A stretch of DNA of 64,000 bases from Anaeromyxobacter sp. Fw109-5 (GTDB lineage Bacteria > Myxococcota > Myxococcia > Myxococcales > Anaeromyxobacteraceae), in NCBI RefSeq assembly GCF_000017505.1, contig NC_009675.1:1178001-1242000 (forward strand), given 5' to 3'. A program made the translations under genes and the position numbers. The notes below the pieces were generated by a model. That model was not told where the DNA came from. It saw only the letters and a program-made list of their open reading frames with translations, and did no database searches. Shown here in pieces: positions 1 through 9,094 of the stretch; the first letter of the stretch is position 1; each line of letters starts with the position of its first letter.

Positions 1-287
1 TCGATCGGGAACGCCGGGATGCGCTCGACCAGCTCGTCGTCGACGTAGCACCAGGCCCAGTCCTCCCCCGGCTCGAAGGACTTCACCACGGGGTGCCCGA
101 GCGTCTCGAAGTGTGAGGTGGCATGCCGGTTCTTCGAGTCGTCGCAGCACCCCACGTGTCCGCAGGTCATGCAGAGCCGGAGATGGACCCAGGCGTCTCC
201 GCTCTCGAGGCACTCCTCGCAGCCCAGCGCGCTCGGCGTCACTGGGCTCGACCGGAGGCTGAGAAGGTCACTCAGGTGTCCGCACAT
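1..287 (-). CDS. UBP-type zinc-finger protein (3' end outside window)
   Basis: Reading leftward from an ATG at 287, the frame gives a short protein that starts MCGHL and continues with TPSALGCEEC, then VHLRLCMTCGHVGCCDD, then a histidine-rich stretch and WCYVDDELVERIP. The Cys and His spacing is that of the UBP (ubiquitin-hydrolase-type) zinc finger found as a small stand-alone protein in many bacteria, where its role is unknown. A GTG at about 245 is an alternative start, but the upstream MCGHL contributes a Cys and a His usually present in the family. The stop codon lies beyond the left edge, so the C-terminus is unseen. Confidence 0.8.
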   Translation of the reverse strand, partial: MCGHLSDLLSLRSSPVTPSALGCEECLESGDAWVHLRLCMTCGHVGCCDDSKNRHATSHFETLGHPVVKSFEPGEDWAWCYVDDELVERIPAFPI

Positions 288-604
288 TCGTTGGCTCCGT
301 GGTCAATGGGCTCCGGGAGCCGGCGACGAAGCGTCGTGCAGCTTCGAGCGGATCCGCGGCAGCCTGGAACCGTGATTCCGTGTCTCGAGCCGCCGGCGTG
401 TGCCGTGACGTTTCGGAGGACGATTGGGTAGTCGAGCGCAGGTGCACGCGCTCGCCAGCGCGCGGCGAGCTCCGGCCGGAGGGCCGCGGAGCCGATGCGC
501 GCGCGTTTGCAGGGTCGGCTCCCCTCATCCCCGGAGCGCCCGTTCGCACGGCGCGGCGCTCGCCGGACAGCGTCTCGGCGCGCAGCGCTGCCGCGGAGCG
601 AACG
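288..604. other. Intergenic, no gene seen
   Basis: About 320 bases between the zinc-finger gene and the hydrolase stop. The open frames here show no recognisable protein features and look like high-GC noise. I see no clear promoter, repeat or RNA. Confidence 0.5.
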
Positions 605-1816
605 TCACATCGTCTCGGGCGAGCCGCCGACTTCGGTGGCTGCGGCGCCGATCTTCGTGGCGACGATGGGATCCTGCTCCGCGGTCCTCCACGGCACCGC
701 CGGCCACCACGCCGCCGTCGGTGACGCGGGTGGCTCGATGCTCTCGCCCGGCATGGGGAGGGCCACCGTCACGTTGGCCTTCCGGGCCGCCACGAGCACG
801 CGTTCGACCGGTTCGGTCCACGCGTGGAACGCCAGGTTGAAGAGGCCCCAGTGAACCGGCAGAAGCACCCTGGCCCGGACCAGCTGGCTCGCGCGAACCG
901 CCTGCTCCGGCCCGAGGTGCCAGTCGGGCCACGAGCGGCCGTAGGCGCCCGCCTCGATCATGGCGAGGTCGAACGGCCCGAGGCGGGCCCCGACGTCGTC
1001 GAGTCCGGGGAAGAGCCCCGTGTCGCCCGAGTAGTACGCTCGGTGGACCGGCCCGATGAACGCGAACCCTGCCCAGAGGGTCTGGTTCTGCCGCGAGAAG
1101 GGTGACCGGCCCGAGGCGTGGCGCGCCGGCGTGGCGACGACCTCGACGTCGCCGAGCCGGGTCCGTTCCCACCAGTCGAGCTCCACGATGCGGTCCATGG
1201 GGATGCCCCAGGACTCGAGGTGAGCTCCGACGCCGAGCGGCACGATGAACGTGGTCTCCCAGTCCTTCATGGCCTGGATCGTGGGCCTGTCGAGGTGGTC
1301 GTAGTGGTCGTGCGAGACGACCACCGCGTCGACTGGCGGCAGCTGGTCGAGCGGCAGGAGCGGGTCGTAGAAGCGGCGCGGGCCGACCCAGGAGAACGGG
1401 GAAGCCCGCTCGCCCCAGACCGGATCGATCAGCACGCGCCGCCCGTCCACCTCGACGAGGAGCGTGGAGTGGCCGAGCCAGGTGACGCGCAGCCCGGTCG
1501 ACGGCGGCCGCGCGAACCGGGTCCGGTCCACCGGCCGGGTGGGCACCGGTCCCTTCGGTCGCCGCTCGCCGCTCGCTCCGAACCAGTCGAGCAGCGCCCG
1601 CGTCATGTCGTTGTGAAGGGGTTGCGGGTTCTCGAAGCGCCCGTTCTTCCACTGCGGCGACCGCTCCATCCGCGCCCGTCGCCCGCCCGCCGGCTGCTCG
1701 CCGTGGGCGCCGCCGCCTACCGTTGCCACGCCAACCGTTGCGACTGCCAAGAAGCCTCCCAGGAGCCAGTAGCCGCGCTTCGGGCGACGCCCTCTCTTGA
1801 GCATGTAATCACTCAT
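605..1816 (-). CDS. MBL-fold metallohydrolase (NAPE-PLD/UlaG-like)
   Basis: A 403-residue protein. Residues about 16-35 form one hydrophobic segment after a basic start, so it is probably membrane-anchored or exported. The metallo-beta-lactamase fold begins near residue 110 (TWLGHSTLLVEVDGRRVLIDP). The metal-binding motif HDHYDH is at 169-174, and YSGDTG and PVHWG follow as later metal-ligand regions. The layout matches the bacterial relatives of N-acyl-phosphatidylethanolamine phospholipase D and UlaG-type lactonases, but the substrate cannot be read from sequence. Its start lies 18 bases after the stop of the upstream TetR-family gene on the same strand, so the two are probably co-transcribed and the hydrolase is a likely target of that regulator. 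Confidence 0.85.
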   Translation of the reverse strand: MSDYMLKRGRRPKRGYWLLGGFLAVATVGVATVGGGAHGEQPAGGRRARMERSPQWKNGRFENPQPLHNDMTRALLDWFGASGERRPKGPVPTRPVDRTRFARPPSTGLRVTWLGHSTLLVEVDGRRVLIDPVWGERASPFSWVGPRRFYDPLLPLDQLPPVDAVVVSHDHYDHLDRPTIQAMKDWETTFIVPLGVGAHLESWGIPMDRIVELDWWERTRLGDVEVVATPARHASGRSPFSRQNQTLWAGFAFIGPVHRAYYSGDTGLFPGLDDVGARLGPFDLAMIEAGAYGRSWPDWHLGPEQAVRASQLVRARVLLPVHWGLFNLAFHAWTEPVERVLVAARKANVTVALPMPGESIEPPASPTAAWWPAVPWRTAEQDPIVATKIGAAATEVGGSPETM

Positions 1817-1834
1817 TCATCGGTCCCAAAAAAA

Positions 1835-2407
1835 CTACGCCCTCGCGACCGCGTTCCAGAACGCCTCGAACCCGGCGGCGCTGTACCGCTCCGCCCGCTT
1901 CGGCTCCCGGGCGATGAAGTCCATGGTCGTCTCCGCGAGCGACCCCATGATCGCCGCGGCGAACGCCGGCGGATGATCGCGGAGCGCGCCGTGGGCCGTG
2001 CTCTCGCGCAGGAGCGCGTCCACCTCGGCGAAGGCCTCCAGGGCCTCCGCCCGGGTCCGCTCGTAGATCCTGTCCGACACGGCGAGCTGGGTCATCGCCT
2101 TGCGCTTGTCCGGATTCGAGACGCCCCACTCGAGGTACTTCCGCCAGGCATGGCGGGCGCGATTCTTCACGCTCTCGGCCTTGGGATAGTTCGGGAGCAT
2201 GACGTCCCGCAGCTCGGCCTTGAGCGCGAGATACAGCTCGTTGAGGAGCTCGTCCTTGGTGCGGAAGTAGGTGAAGAGCGTGCCTTCCGCCACTCCCGCG
2301 AGCTGGGCGATCCGGGCTGTGGGCGCGCTCACGCCGAGCTCCGCGATCACCTGCGCGGCGGCGGTGAGGAGGGCGTTGCGCTTGTCTTCGCTCCTGGGAC
2401 GGGCCAT
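1835..2407 (-). CDS. TetR/AcrR-family transcriptional regulator
   Basis: The 190-residue form starts at the ATG at 2407 (MARPRSEDKRNALL). An in-frame ATG at 2425 would add six residues. The N-terminal helix-turn-helix covers about residues 10-55 (TARIAQLAGVAEGTLFTYFRTKDELL), a textbook TetR recognition helix, followed by a helical ligand-binding domain. A palindrome overlaps the start codon, which suggests autorepression. It leads an operon with the MBL-fold hydrolase. The ligand is unknown. Confidence 0.9.
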   Translation of the reverse strand: MARPRSEDKRNALLTAAAQVIAELGVSAPTARIAQLAGVAEGTLFTYFRTKDELLNELYLALKAELRDVMLPNYPKAESVKNRARHAWRKYLEWGVSNPDKRKAMTQLAVSDRIYERTRAEALEAFAEVDALLRESTAHGALRDHPPAFAAAIMGSLAETTMDFIAREPKRAERYSAAGFEAFWNAVARA

Positions 2408-2420
2408 GAGTGACCACTCA
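2407..2420. promoter_or_regulatory. Palindromic operator candidate at the TetR start
   Basis: TGAGTGACCACTCA is a perfect 6-2-6 inverted repeat lying on the start codon of the TetR gene, and CACTCA continues into a further TCA. Tight palindromes at their own promoter are the usual binding sites of TetR proteins. A TGAGTGA half-site also occurs at the start of the downstream hydrolase (about 1810-1816). Autoregulation is inferred. Confidence 0.6.
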
Positions 2421-2520
2421 CTCATAGCCTCGCCGTGGGCTTCTCGCAAGGGCCCGCCAGCGGGCTCGATGAGCCGGGGCGAGGAGGGCGTGGTCCTCAC
2501 GACCCGCCGCGCACAAGCGG

Positions 2521-2821
2521 TCATGAACGTGCGAGCGCCGACCGGAGGGCGGCCTCGACGAGCTTTCGCGGGGGCACGCCCGCGAGACCGTACAGCCGTC
2601 AGCCCAGGCCGACGCCCGTCGGCGGGTATGGGTCGATGTCGACGCCGTCCACGCGGACGGTCGGCGACCCCGGAAACGACCACCGGGCAGCGTCCTCGAC
2701 GGTCGCGACGGTGATCGTCTCGATCTCGGCCCGGGGCGCCCGAGGGCGGCGACGTCCGCCACCGCTCGAGCGCCCGAACGCCGTGCCCGCAGCCGGGACT
2801 CATGAGTACCTGGATCTTCAT
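2521..2821 (-). pseudogene. Broken small thioredoxin-like protein gene
   Basis: Reading leftward from the ATG at 2821, the start MKIQVLMSPGCGHG is typical of small thioredoxin-like proteins. The frame is lost soon after. The middle (VADVAALG) is in a second frame. The rest is in a third (AEIETITVATVEDAARW, then FPGSPTVRVDGVDIDPYPP, then RLYGLAGVPPRKLVEAAL) and ends at TGA 2521-2523. In the third frame a TGA replaces the codon just before RLYGLAGVPP, where the family usually has Cys. Two frameshifts plus a stop make this a decayed gene, or an erroneous stretch of sequence, rather than a working one. Family recognition is from memory of relatives. Confidence 0.6.
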
Positions 2822-3033
2822 CCCGCCTGAACGCTACCACCCAGCCGGCCGGCGTCGGCACGTTCAGACTCCCGCGGTATGGGAGCGCGCCAACAAGACC
2901 GCGGGGACGCGGTGGACGGCGTGCCGTCGAGGCGCGTGACAACGCATGCAGGCGGGCGCCGTTCCACCGGGCGCCAGCTCGCCCTGACGGGGGCCACGGC
3001 GTCCGGGCGGTGTGTGTACTAGCGTACATCCGT

Positions 3034-5028
3034 ATGGACCGCGCCGTTCATTCGTTCCTGCGACGGCACAAGGACGACATCCTGGGGACGTGGCAATCGC
3101 GCGTCACCGGGGAAGAGCGCGACGTCGAGCTGGTCGGCAGCGCGCTACGGAACGACGTCCCCTCGTTGCTGGACGCGCTCGCCGATTGGCTGGAGAGCGA
3201 TCAGCCGCCCGAACGCTCGCCAGTCGTCATCGAGGCATTGAAGCACGTGATGCAGCGCCTGGACGAGGGCTTGTCGCTCGAGCAGGTTTTCCGCGAGTAC
3301 CGCCTGTTGCGCGAGACCATCATCGAGGCGGTCCTCGGAGCCGAAGCCGACGAGCAGGACCGCAGAGGCGCTTCGGGCGAACAGGGTCGCATCGAGCGGA
3401 TCAAGGGCCTCGCACGCCTGAATGCCGGGCTCGACGTCGTGCTGTCGCAGTCCATCGTGGAGTTCGTCGCGGAGCGCGATCGGCGTGCCGCCGACGAACG
3501 AGCCCGCGCCCAACGCGATGTGCGGGATTCCGAGGAGAGATACCGTACGCTCTTCGAGACCATCGACGAGGGCTTCTGCATCGTCGACGTGCTGTTCGAC
3601 GAGGCGGGGAAGCCGAACGACTGCCGCTTCGTCGAGGTGAACCCCGCGTTCGAGCAGCACACCGGACTCGCGAACGCCAGGGGCAAGCGCATCCGCGAGC
3701 TGGTCCCGCAGCTCGATGAGCGCTGGTACGAGGCCTACGGCAGGGTCGCCACGACCGGCGAGTCGATCCGCTTCTCGCACCGCGCCGAAGCCCTGAGCCG
3801 GGACTACGACGTGTACGCCTTCCGGGTGGGCGCACCGGAGATGCGGAGAGTCGGCGTCCTGTTCAGCGACGTGTCGGAACGCAAGCGCGCGGAGGAGTCG
3901 CTGCGCGAAGTGAACCGCCAGCTCCGCGAAAGCGACCGGCGCAAGTCCGAGTTCCTGGCGATGCTCTCACACGAGCTCCGAAACCCGCTCGCGCCCATCC
4001 GCAACAGCATCTACCTCCTGGAGCGCGCCGCGGCCGACAGTGAGCAGGCGACGCGCGCCAGGGAGGTCGTCCGCCGCCAGACGGAGCACCTGACCCGCCT
4101 CATCGACGACCTGCTGGACGTCACGCGCATCTCGCACGGCAAGATCCCGCTGGAGCGCAGCAGGGTGGACTTGCGAGAGATCGTCCGGAAGACCACGGAT
4201 GATCTCTACTCCGTATTTACGCAGGGTGGCGTTCGCCTGCGGGTCGACCACGTCACCGCGGGCCCGATGTGGATCGAGGCGGACTCCACGCGCATGGCGC
4301 AGGTCCTCACGAACCTGCTGAACAACTCGATGAAGTTCACCCCGAGCGGGGGCGCCGTTCGCGTCAGTGTCGCCGCACGCGAGGGCGGCGCCGAGCTCTG
4401 CGTCACCGACGACGGGGTCGGGATGGATCCGAAGCAGATCGAGCACATGTTCGAGCCGTTCGCGCAGGCCGATCACTCGTTGGCGCGAACGAAGGGAGGC
4501 CTCGGCCTCGGGCTCGCGCTCGTGAAGAGCATCGTCGAGCTTCACGGCGGGACCGTCGCGGCGCACAGTGACGGACCCGGCCGAGGCGCCGAGTTCCTGG
4601 TCCGGATCCCTCTCGCAGACGCGGCAGCAGAATCGGAGAAGGCGCGCCACCGCAGCACTGGCACGCCGCCGCGATCCATCCTCATCATCGAGGACAACGT
4701 CGACGGAGCGCAGAGCCTCGCCGAGATCCTGGAGCTCCATGGTCATCGCGTGCGCATCGCTCGTGACGGCAGCTCCGGGATTGCGCTCGCGAGGAAGGTC
4801 CAGCCGGACGTCATCCTCTGCGACATCGGGTTGCCCGACGTGGACGGGTACGAAGTCGCGCGCACCCTCCGGAGCGATGGGCCGCTCCGGGACACGCGAC
4901 TCGTGGCCTTGAGCGGCTACGCGCAGCAAGAGGATCGACAGCGGGCGCGGGATGCCGGGTTCGACGCACATCTGGCGAAGCCCGTAGACCTCGAGGCGTT
5001 GATGAGCACGCTGGCGAAGGACAGCTGA
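3034..5028 (+). CDS. Hybrid sensor histidine kinase/response regulator
   Basis: A 664-residue soluble-looking protein (ATG at 3034; an in-frame GTG at 3010 is an alternative). Residues about 5-150 form an all-helical sensor resembling the RsbRD/RsbT-co-antagonist N-terminal domain (IVEALKHVMQRLDEG). A PAS domain follows at about 165-285. The HisKA dimerisation helix has the phospho-acceptor in SHELRNP (H313). The HATPase domain contains NLLNNSMKF and DDGVGMD, and a C-terminal receiver domain has CDIGLPDVDGYE with the acceptor Asp. No membrane segment is seen, so it probably senses a cytoplasmic signal. The built-in receiver implies an onward phosphorelay. No partner regulator lies next to it. 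Confidence 0.92.
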   Translation: MDRAVHSFLRRHKDDILGTWQSRVTGEERDVELVGSALRNDVPSLLDALADWLESDQPPERSPVVIEALKHVMQRLDEGLSLEQVFREYRLLRETIIEAVLGAEADEQDRRGASGEQGRIERIKGLARLNAGLDVVLSQSIVEFVAERDRRAADERARAQRDVRDSEERYRTLFETIDEGFCIVDVLFDEAGKPNDCRFVEVNPAFEQHTGLANARGKRIRELVPQLDERWYEAYGRVATTGESIRFSHRAEALSRDYDVYAFRVGAPEMRRVGVLFSDVSERKRAEESLREVNRQLRESDRRKSEFLAMLSHELRNPLAPIRNSIYLLERAAADSEQATRAREVVRRQTEHLTRLIDDLLDVTRISHGKIPLERSRVDLREIVRKTTDDLYSVFTQGGVRLRVDHVTAGPMWIEADSTRMAQVLTNLLNNSMKFTPSGGAVRVSVAAREGGAELCVTDDGVGMDPKQIEHMFEPFAQADHSLARTKGGLGLGLALVKSIVELHGGTVAAHSDGPGRGAEFLVRIPLADAAAESEKARHRSTGTPPRSILIIEDNVDGAQSLAEILELHGHRVRIARDGSSGIALARKVQPDVILCDIGLPDVDGYEVARTLRSDGPLRDTRLVALSGYAQQEDRQRARDAGFDAHLAKPVDLEALMSTLAKDS

Positions 5029-5110
5029 GAGCATCTTCGGCGCGTCGTTTCAGAGAGACATGGCGCGAGATCGGGTGCCTTCGCCCAGGCGCTGGGCAGG
5101 GAGAACTACT

Positions 5111-5152
5111 CTGGGTCGGGACGCTAGCTGGGTCGGGACGCTAGGACGCTAG
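5111..5152. repeat. 17-bp tandem repeat at the trkA 3' end
   Basis: CTGGGTCGGGACGCTAG occurs at 5111-5127 and again at 5128-5144, followed by a partial GACGCTAG. The array ends on the trkA stop codon. It appears to be a small slippage-type duplication of no evident function. Confidence 0.8.
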
Positions 5153-6507
5153 GTGAGGAGCTTTGCGACGCGCCCGAGCGCATCCTGGCGGCAGGCGATG
5201 AACAGCGAGTCTCCCGGCTGCAGGACCGTGGTCCCGGACGGGATGAACACGTCCTCGCCGCGGATCACCGCCGCCACCAGGGCACCCTCCGGGAAGTGCA
5301 CCTCGCGGAGCGGCTTCTCGACGAGATCCGCCCGCTCGGGCTTCTCGGGGACCCTGAACTCGATGATCTCGGCCTCGTGGTCCCCGAGCACCAGGCTCGA
5401 CTCCACCTTCCCGCGCCAGACGTACCTCAGGATGGCATCCGTCATGGCGCGCTTCGGGCTGATCATCGCGTCCACCCCGAGCTGGTTCGCGAGGTGCGCG
5501 TACGCCGGCTTGTCGCAGCGGACGATGACCTTCCGGGCGCCGAGCGACTTCGCGAAGATGCCGATCAGCACGGACTTCTCGGGGTCCTCGAGCAGCACCA
5601 GCACCGCGTCGATCTTGGCTTCCTCGAGGTGCGTCCGGAGGTAGTCGGGATCCGAGCCGTCGCCGTTCAGCACGAGCGACCGCGGGAGCAGGCCCGCCAC
5701 GAGCTCCGCGCGCTCCTGGTCCCTCTCGAGGATGGTCGCGGCGAGCCCGCGTGCCTCGAGCTCGCGGGCCACCGCGAGGCCCGTGTTCCCGCAGCCGACG
5801 ATGAGGATCCGCTTCACGCGGAACCAGGGCTGCCCCGAGAGGATGGTGAGCTCCGTCAGATCCTGAGGGCGCGTGAGGACGAACGCGCGCTCGTCGACCC
5901 TGAGTCGATCCCCGCCGGTCGGGATGCGGAGACCGTCGCGGCTCTGCACCGCGACGACCAGCGACTGCTTCGGCAGGTCGCCGCGGAGCGCTGCGAGCGT
6001 GTCGTGCACCAGGGGGGAGTCCGGCGACAGCACCATCCCTACGAGCACCAGCTTGCCCCCCGGCAGCTCCCGAAGCTCCCCGCTCCCGGTGTAGCGAAGC
6101 ATCTCGATCACCGCTCTGGCGATGGACTGCTCCGGGCTCACGAGCGCGTCGAGGCCGAGGTCCTCCGCGCTGAGCGCCTCCCCGCGGGCGACCTGCTGCG
6201 ACTGGCGTACCCGCGCGACCACCCGGAGCCTCTTCCCTCCGTGCTTCCGCGCGGTCATGCACGCGATGAGGTTCACCTCGTCGATGGCGGTGACGGCCAT
6301 CAAGAGGTCGGCCCTCTCGATCCCGGCGCTCTTGAGCACGTTCGTGTTCAGGCCCGAGCCGTGCACCACGAGGGCGTTCAGGGACGCATCGAGCCGGCGC
6401 GCCAGCGCCTCGTTGACATCGATGACCGCCACCTCGTGCCCCTCCTCCACGAGGATGCGCGCCACGTAGCTCCCGACCTCACCGGCACCGACGATGACGA
6501 CGTACAT
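5149..6507 (-). CDS. trkA: Trk potassium uptake system NAD-binding protein TrkA
   Basis: A 452-residue peripheral membrane protein that gates the TrkH potassium channel. It contains two RCK modules. The first Rossmann domain starts at residue 1 (VVIVGAGEVGSYVARIL). A TrkA_C domain lies at about 140-215. A second Rossmann domain (ILIVGCGNTGLAVAREL) begins near 230, and a second TrkA_C domain occupies the last 80 residues (PSGTTVLQPGDSLFIACR). The doubled architecture and length fit proteobacterial TrkA. Its start is only four bases after the trkH stop, so the two form an operon with trkH first. Confidence 0.95.
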   Translation of the reverse strand: MYVVIVGAGEVGSYVARILVEEGHEVAVIDVNEALARRLDASLNALVVHGSGLNTNVLKSAGIERADLLMAVTAIDEVNLIACMTARKHGGKRLRVVARVRQSQQVARGEALSAEDLGLDALVSPEQSIARAVIEMLRYTGSGELRELPGGKLVLVGMVLSPDSPLVHDTLAALRGDLPKQSLVVAVQSRDGLRIPTGGDRLRVDERAFVLTRPQDLTELTILSGQPWFRVKRILIVGCGNTGLAVARELEARGLAATILERDQERAELVAGLLPRSLVLNGDGSDPDYLRTHLEEAKIDAVLVLLEDPEKSVLIGIFAKSLGARKVIVRCDKPAYAHLANQLGVDAMISPKRAMTDAILRYVWRGKVESSLVLGDHEAEIIEFRVPEKPERADLVEKPLREVHFPEGALVAAVIRGEDVFIPSGTTVLQPGDSLFIACRQDALGRVAKLLT

Positions 6508-6511
6508 GGGA

Positions 6512-8194
6512 TCAGCGCCTCAGCATCCACGAGAGCAGCGCGCTCAGCAGCACGAGCACGGGGAAGATCTCCAGCCGGCCCACCCACATCTGGAAGATGA
6601 ACACGATCTCGACCACGATCGGCATGCCGGGATCGGTGATGCCCGAGGAGAGCCCGACGGTGCTCTGCGCCGAGACGCACTCGAAGATGACGTCGGCGAG
6701 GCTGAAGTCTCCGCCCACGTAGTGCGAGACGAGGATGGTCGCGACGCCCAGCACGAGCAGGTACAGGAACGTGAAGACCGAGGCGTCCGTCACCTCCCGC
6801 TGCATCGCCTCGGACGGGAGGTTGCGATCGCCGAGCCGGAACGGGATCACGGCGTCGCCGGGCAGGAAGACCTTCCGGATGCGCCACCGCGCCGCGCCGA
6901 GGAGGAGGTAGGCGCGGATGAGCTTGATGCCGCCGACGGTGGCGCCGGCTGCCCCTCCGGTGATCATCGTCCCCCACGCGAGCAGCATCACCGCCGCGTC
7001 GTCCCAGGCGCCGATGTTCGAGGTCTGCCAGCCGGTGGTGGAGACGGCGCTGACGACCTGGAAGAGCCCCTCGCGAAAGGGATCGGCGACCGCCTCGGCG
7101 CCGACGAGGAGCAGGACCTGCGCCGGGATGGTGATCCCGAAGACGAGGATCATGGTGCGGAACTGCGCGTCCCGCCAGAACACGCGGAGCGAGCGGGCGC
7201 GCAGGAACGCGTAGTACAGCGGGAGCGAGATCGCGCCGAGGACCATCGGAGGTACGTGGACGAGGTCCATCGCGTAGGAGCGGTACCCCGCGATGCTGTC
7301 GTCGAGGGTGCTGAACCCGCCGGTGGACTGGGCCGTCATGGCGTGGTTGACCGCGTCGAACAGGCTCGGCCCGACGCCGTACCCGGGGAGGACGATCAGC
7401 GTCGCGGCGAAGAGGTACACGGCGACGAGCAGCGTGACCACGCTGTAGACCTTCCAGATGGCGCGCGCCGTGCCCAGGATGCTCGGCCGGAGCTTCGTCC
7501 CCGCCGCCTCGGACTGGTAGAGCTCCAGCTCGCCGACGACGTGGGGCCTCGGGATGATCGCGAGGGAGAGGACGATGACGCCGGCGCCGCCGATCCACTG
7601 CGCCAGCGAGCGGTAGAAGAGGAGGCCGTGGCCGATGGACGGCTCGTGCACGGCCATGGTGAGCCCGGTCGTGGTGTACGCGCTCATGCTCTCGAAGAGC
7701 GCGTGCAGCGGGTTCCGGAAGTACGCGAGGCTCGAGCCGTAGCTCTCGCCCGCCGGGACGAACCCCTGGGCGACCTCTGGCGGGGTCCAGTAGGCGGCGA
7801 AGAGGAACGGGAGCGCGCCGAAGACGGCGCTGACGAACCAGCCGCCACCCGCGATGATCATGGCGTGGCGGCGCTTCGGCTCGTCGGCGTCGCGGCCGGC
7901 CCGATGGGCCAGGGCCCCGAACGCCGCCGTCACGGCAGCGGCACCGAGGAAGCTCAGCGCGCTGTGGACCTCTCCGTAGAGGAGGCTCACGAGCAGCGAC
8001 AGGAGCATCCCCACGCTGAGGAGCACCTGGAGCGCCCCGACGTCCCGGCCGACGATACGGAGGGCCGAGCGGCGGCGTTCGCCCTCGGCGTTCAAGGGCG
8101 AGTGGAGGTGCACGTCACCATCCCGTGGACGGGTCGCCGTCCCGCGCCTGCGTGGACCAGCCAGGAGACGTCGCTGCATACCCGATGGAGCCAT
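6512..8194 (-). CDS. trkH: TrkH-family potassium uptake membrane subunit
   Basis: A 560-residue polytopic inner-membrane protein. After about 45 polar residues come repeated hydrophobic segments with the four pore-loop signatures of the Trk/Ktr superfamily, for example SAYTTTGLTM, TAQSTGGFST, SAVSTTGWQT and SAQSTVGLSS. These glycines line the potassium selectivity filter. With the adjacent trkA it forms the Trk potassium uptake channel. The first 30-40 residues are not conserved in character, so the true start may lie somewhat downstream of 8194. Confidence 0.93.
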   Translation of the reverse strand: MAPSGMQRRLLAGPRRRGTATRPRDGDVHLHSPLNAEGERRRSALRIVGRDVGALQVLLSVGMLLSLLVSLLYGEVHSALSFLGAAAVTAAFGALAHRAGRDADEPKRRHAMIIAGGGWFVSAVFGALPFLFAAYWTPPEVAQGFVPAGESYGSSLAYFRNPLHALFESMSAYTTTGLTMAVHEPSIGHGLLFYRSLAQWIGGAGVIVLSLAIIPRPHVVGELELYQSEAAGTKLRPSILGTARAIWKVYSVVTLLVAVYLFAATLIVLPGYGVGPSLFDAVNHAMTAQSTGGFSTLDDSIAGYRSYAMDLVHVPPMVLGAISLPLYYAFLRARSLRVFWRDAQFRTMILVFGITIPAQVLLLVGAEAVADPFREGLFQVVSAVSTTGWQTSNIGAWDDAAVMLLAWGTMITGGAAGATVGGIKLIRAYLLLGAARWRIRKVFLPGDAVIPFRLGDRNLPSEAMQREVTDASVFTFLYLLVLGVATILVSHYVGGDFSLADVIFECVSAQSTVGLSSGITDPGMPIVVEIVFIFQMWVGRLEIFPVLVLLSALLSWMLRR

Positions 8195-8388
8195 CAGGGC
8201 GGCGTAAGAACCGGCCGTCCACGCATCAGGAAAGCGTAAAGGGCGATTCGCCCCCCTCGAGGTCGGCTCGACGGCGACGAGCGCAGGTCGACCCGCGCCC
8301 GAGGGTGAAGCGCCTACGTGTCGCGGTGCGACGCTGCCAGAGCGACCCTACGGTCGATGCTCCGGGCGCGAGAGCCGGCCTCGCCGGG

Positions 8389-9093
8389 TCACGCGATCGC
8401 TCTCCCCTCGCCGGCCTCCTCCTCGGTGCGCCCGTCGCGGATATGGTAGATGCGCCGGAACGTCGGGATGATCTTCTCGTCGTGCGTCACGACGATCACC
8501 GCCGTCTCGAACCGGCGCGCCATGTCGTTGAGGATGCGGATGACGCCGAGCGCGCGAGTGCTGTCGAGCGGAGCGGTGGGCTCGTCGGCCAGGATCACCG
8601 GCGGGTGGTTCACCAGGGCCCGCGCGATGGCGACGCGCTGCTGCTCGCCACCCGAGAGCCGCGACGGCATGGCGCCGGCGCGGTGGCCGACCTCGAGCGC
8701 CTCGAGCAGCTCCTTGGCGCGCGCGCGCGCCTCGCCGTCCGGACGCCCGGCGAGCATCGGCAACAGCGCCACGTTCTCGATCACGTCGAGGAACGGGATG
8801 AGGTACGGCGCCTGGAAGACGAAGCCGATGCGATCGCGCCGCAGCGCGCGCAGGTCGGGGATGCGCCAGCCGCCGTCGTAAACGGTCTCGCCGCCGAGCA
8901 GGATCCGGCCGGCGGTCGGCTCGATCACCGCGCCGAGGCACTTGAGGAGCGTGCTCTTCCCGGAGCCGGAGGGGCCTATGAGGCCGATCACCTCGCCGGG
9001 CTCGACGCGCATGTCCACGCCTTTCAGCGCGTCGACGGCGGTGTCGCCCTCGCCGTACCTCTTTCGGACGCCGTGGACCTCGATGCCGTGCAC
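8389..9093 (-). CDS. ABC transporter ATP-binding protein (MacB/LolD/DevA type)
   Basis: A 234-residue nucleotide-binding domain. The Walker A motif GPSGSGKST is at 40-48. The signature is LSGGEQQRVAIARAL, followed by Walker B VILADEPTAPLD and the H-loop VVTHD. The length and the companion permease and adaptor genes place it in the MacB/LolD/DevA group, which powers mechanotransmission-type export rather than import. It is the last gene of a four-gene operon, one base after the permease stop. Substrate unknown. Confidence 0.92.
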   Translation of the reverse strand: MHGIEVHGVRKRYGEGDTAVDALKGVDMRVEPGEVIGLIGPSGSGKSTLLKCLGAVIEPTAGRILLGGETVYDGGWRIPDLRALRRDRIGFVFQAPYLIPFLDVIENVALLPMLAGRPDGEARARAKELLEALEVGHRAGAMPSRLSGGEQQRVAIARALVNHPPVILADEPTAPLDSTRALGVIRILNDMARRFETAVIVVTHDEKIIPTFRRIYHIRDGRTEEEAGEGRAIA

Positions 9094-9094
9094 G

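Noticed and set aside
5296-8239. Long plus-strand open frames opposite trkA and trkH
   Set aside because: Their composition is that of antisense shadows, and the minus-strand proteins have clear Trk motifs.
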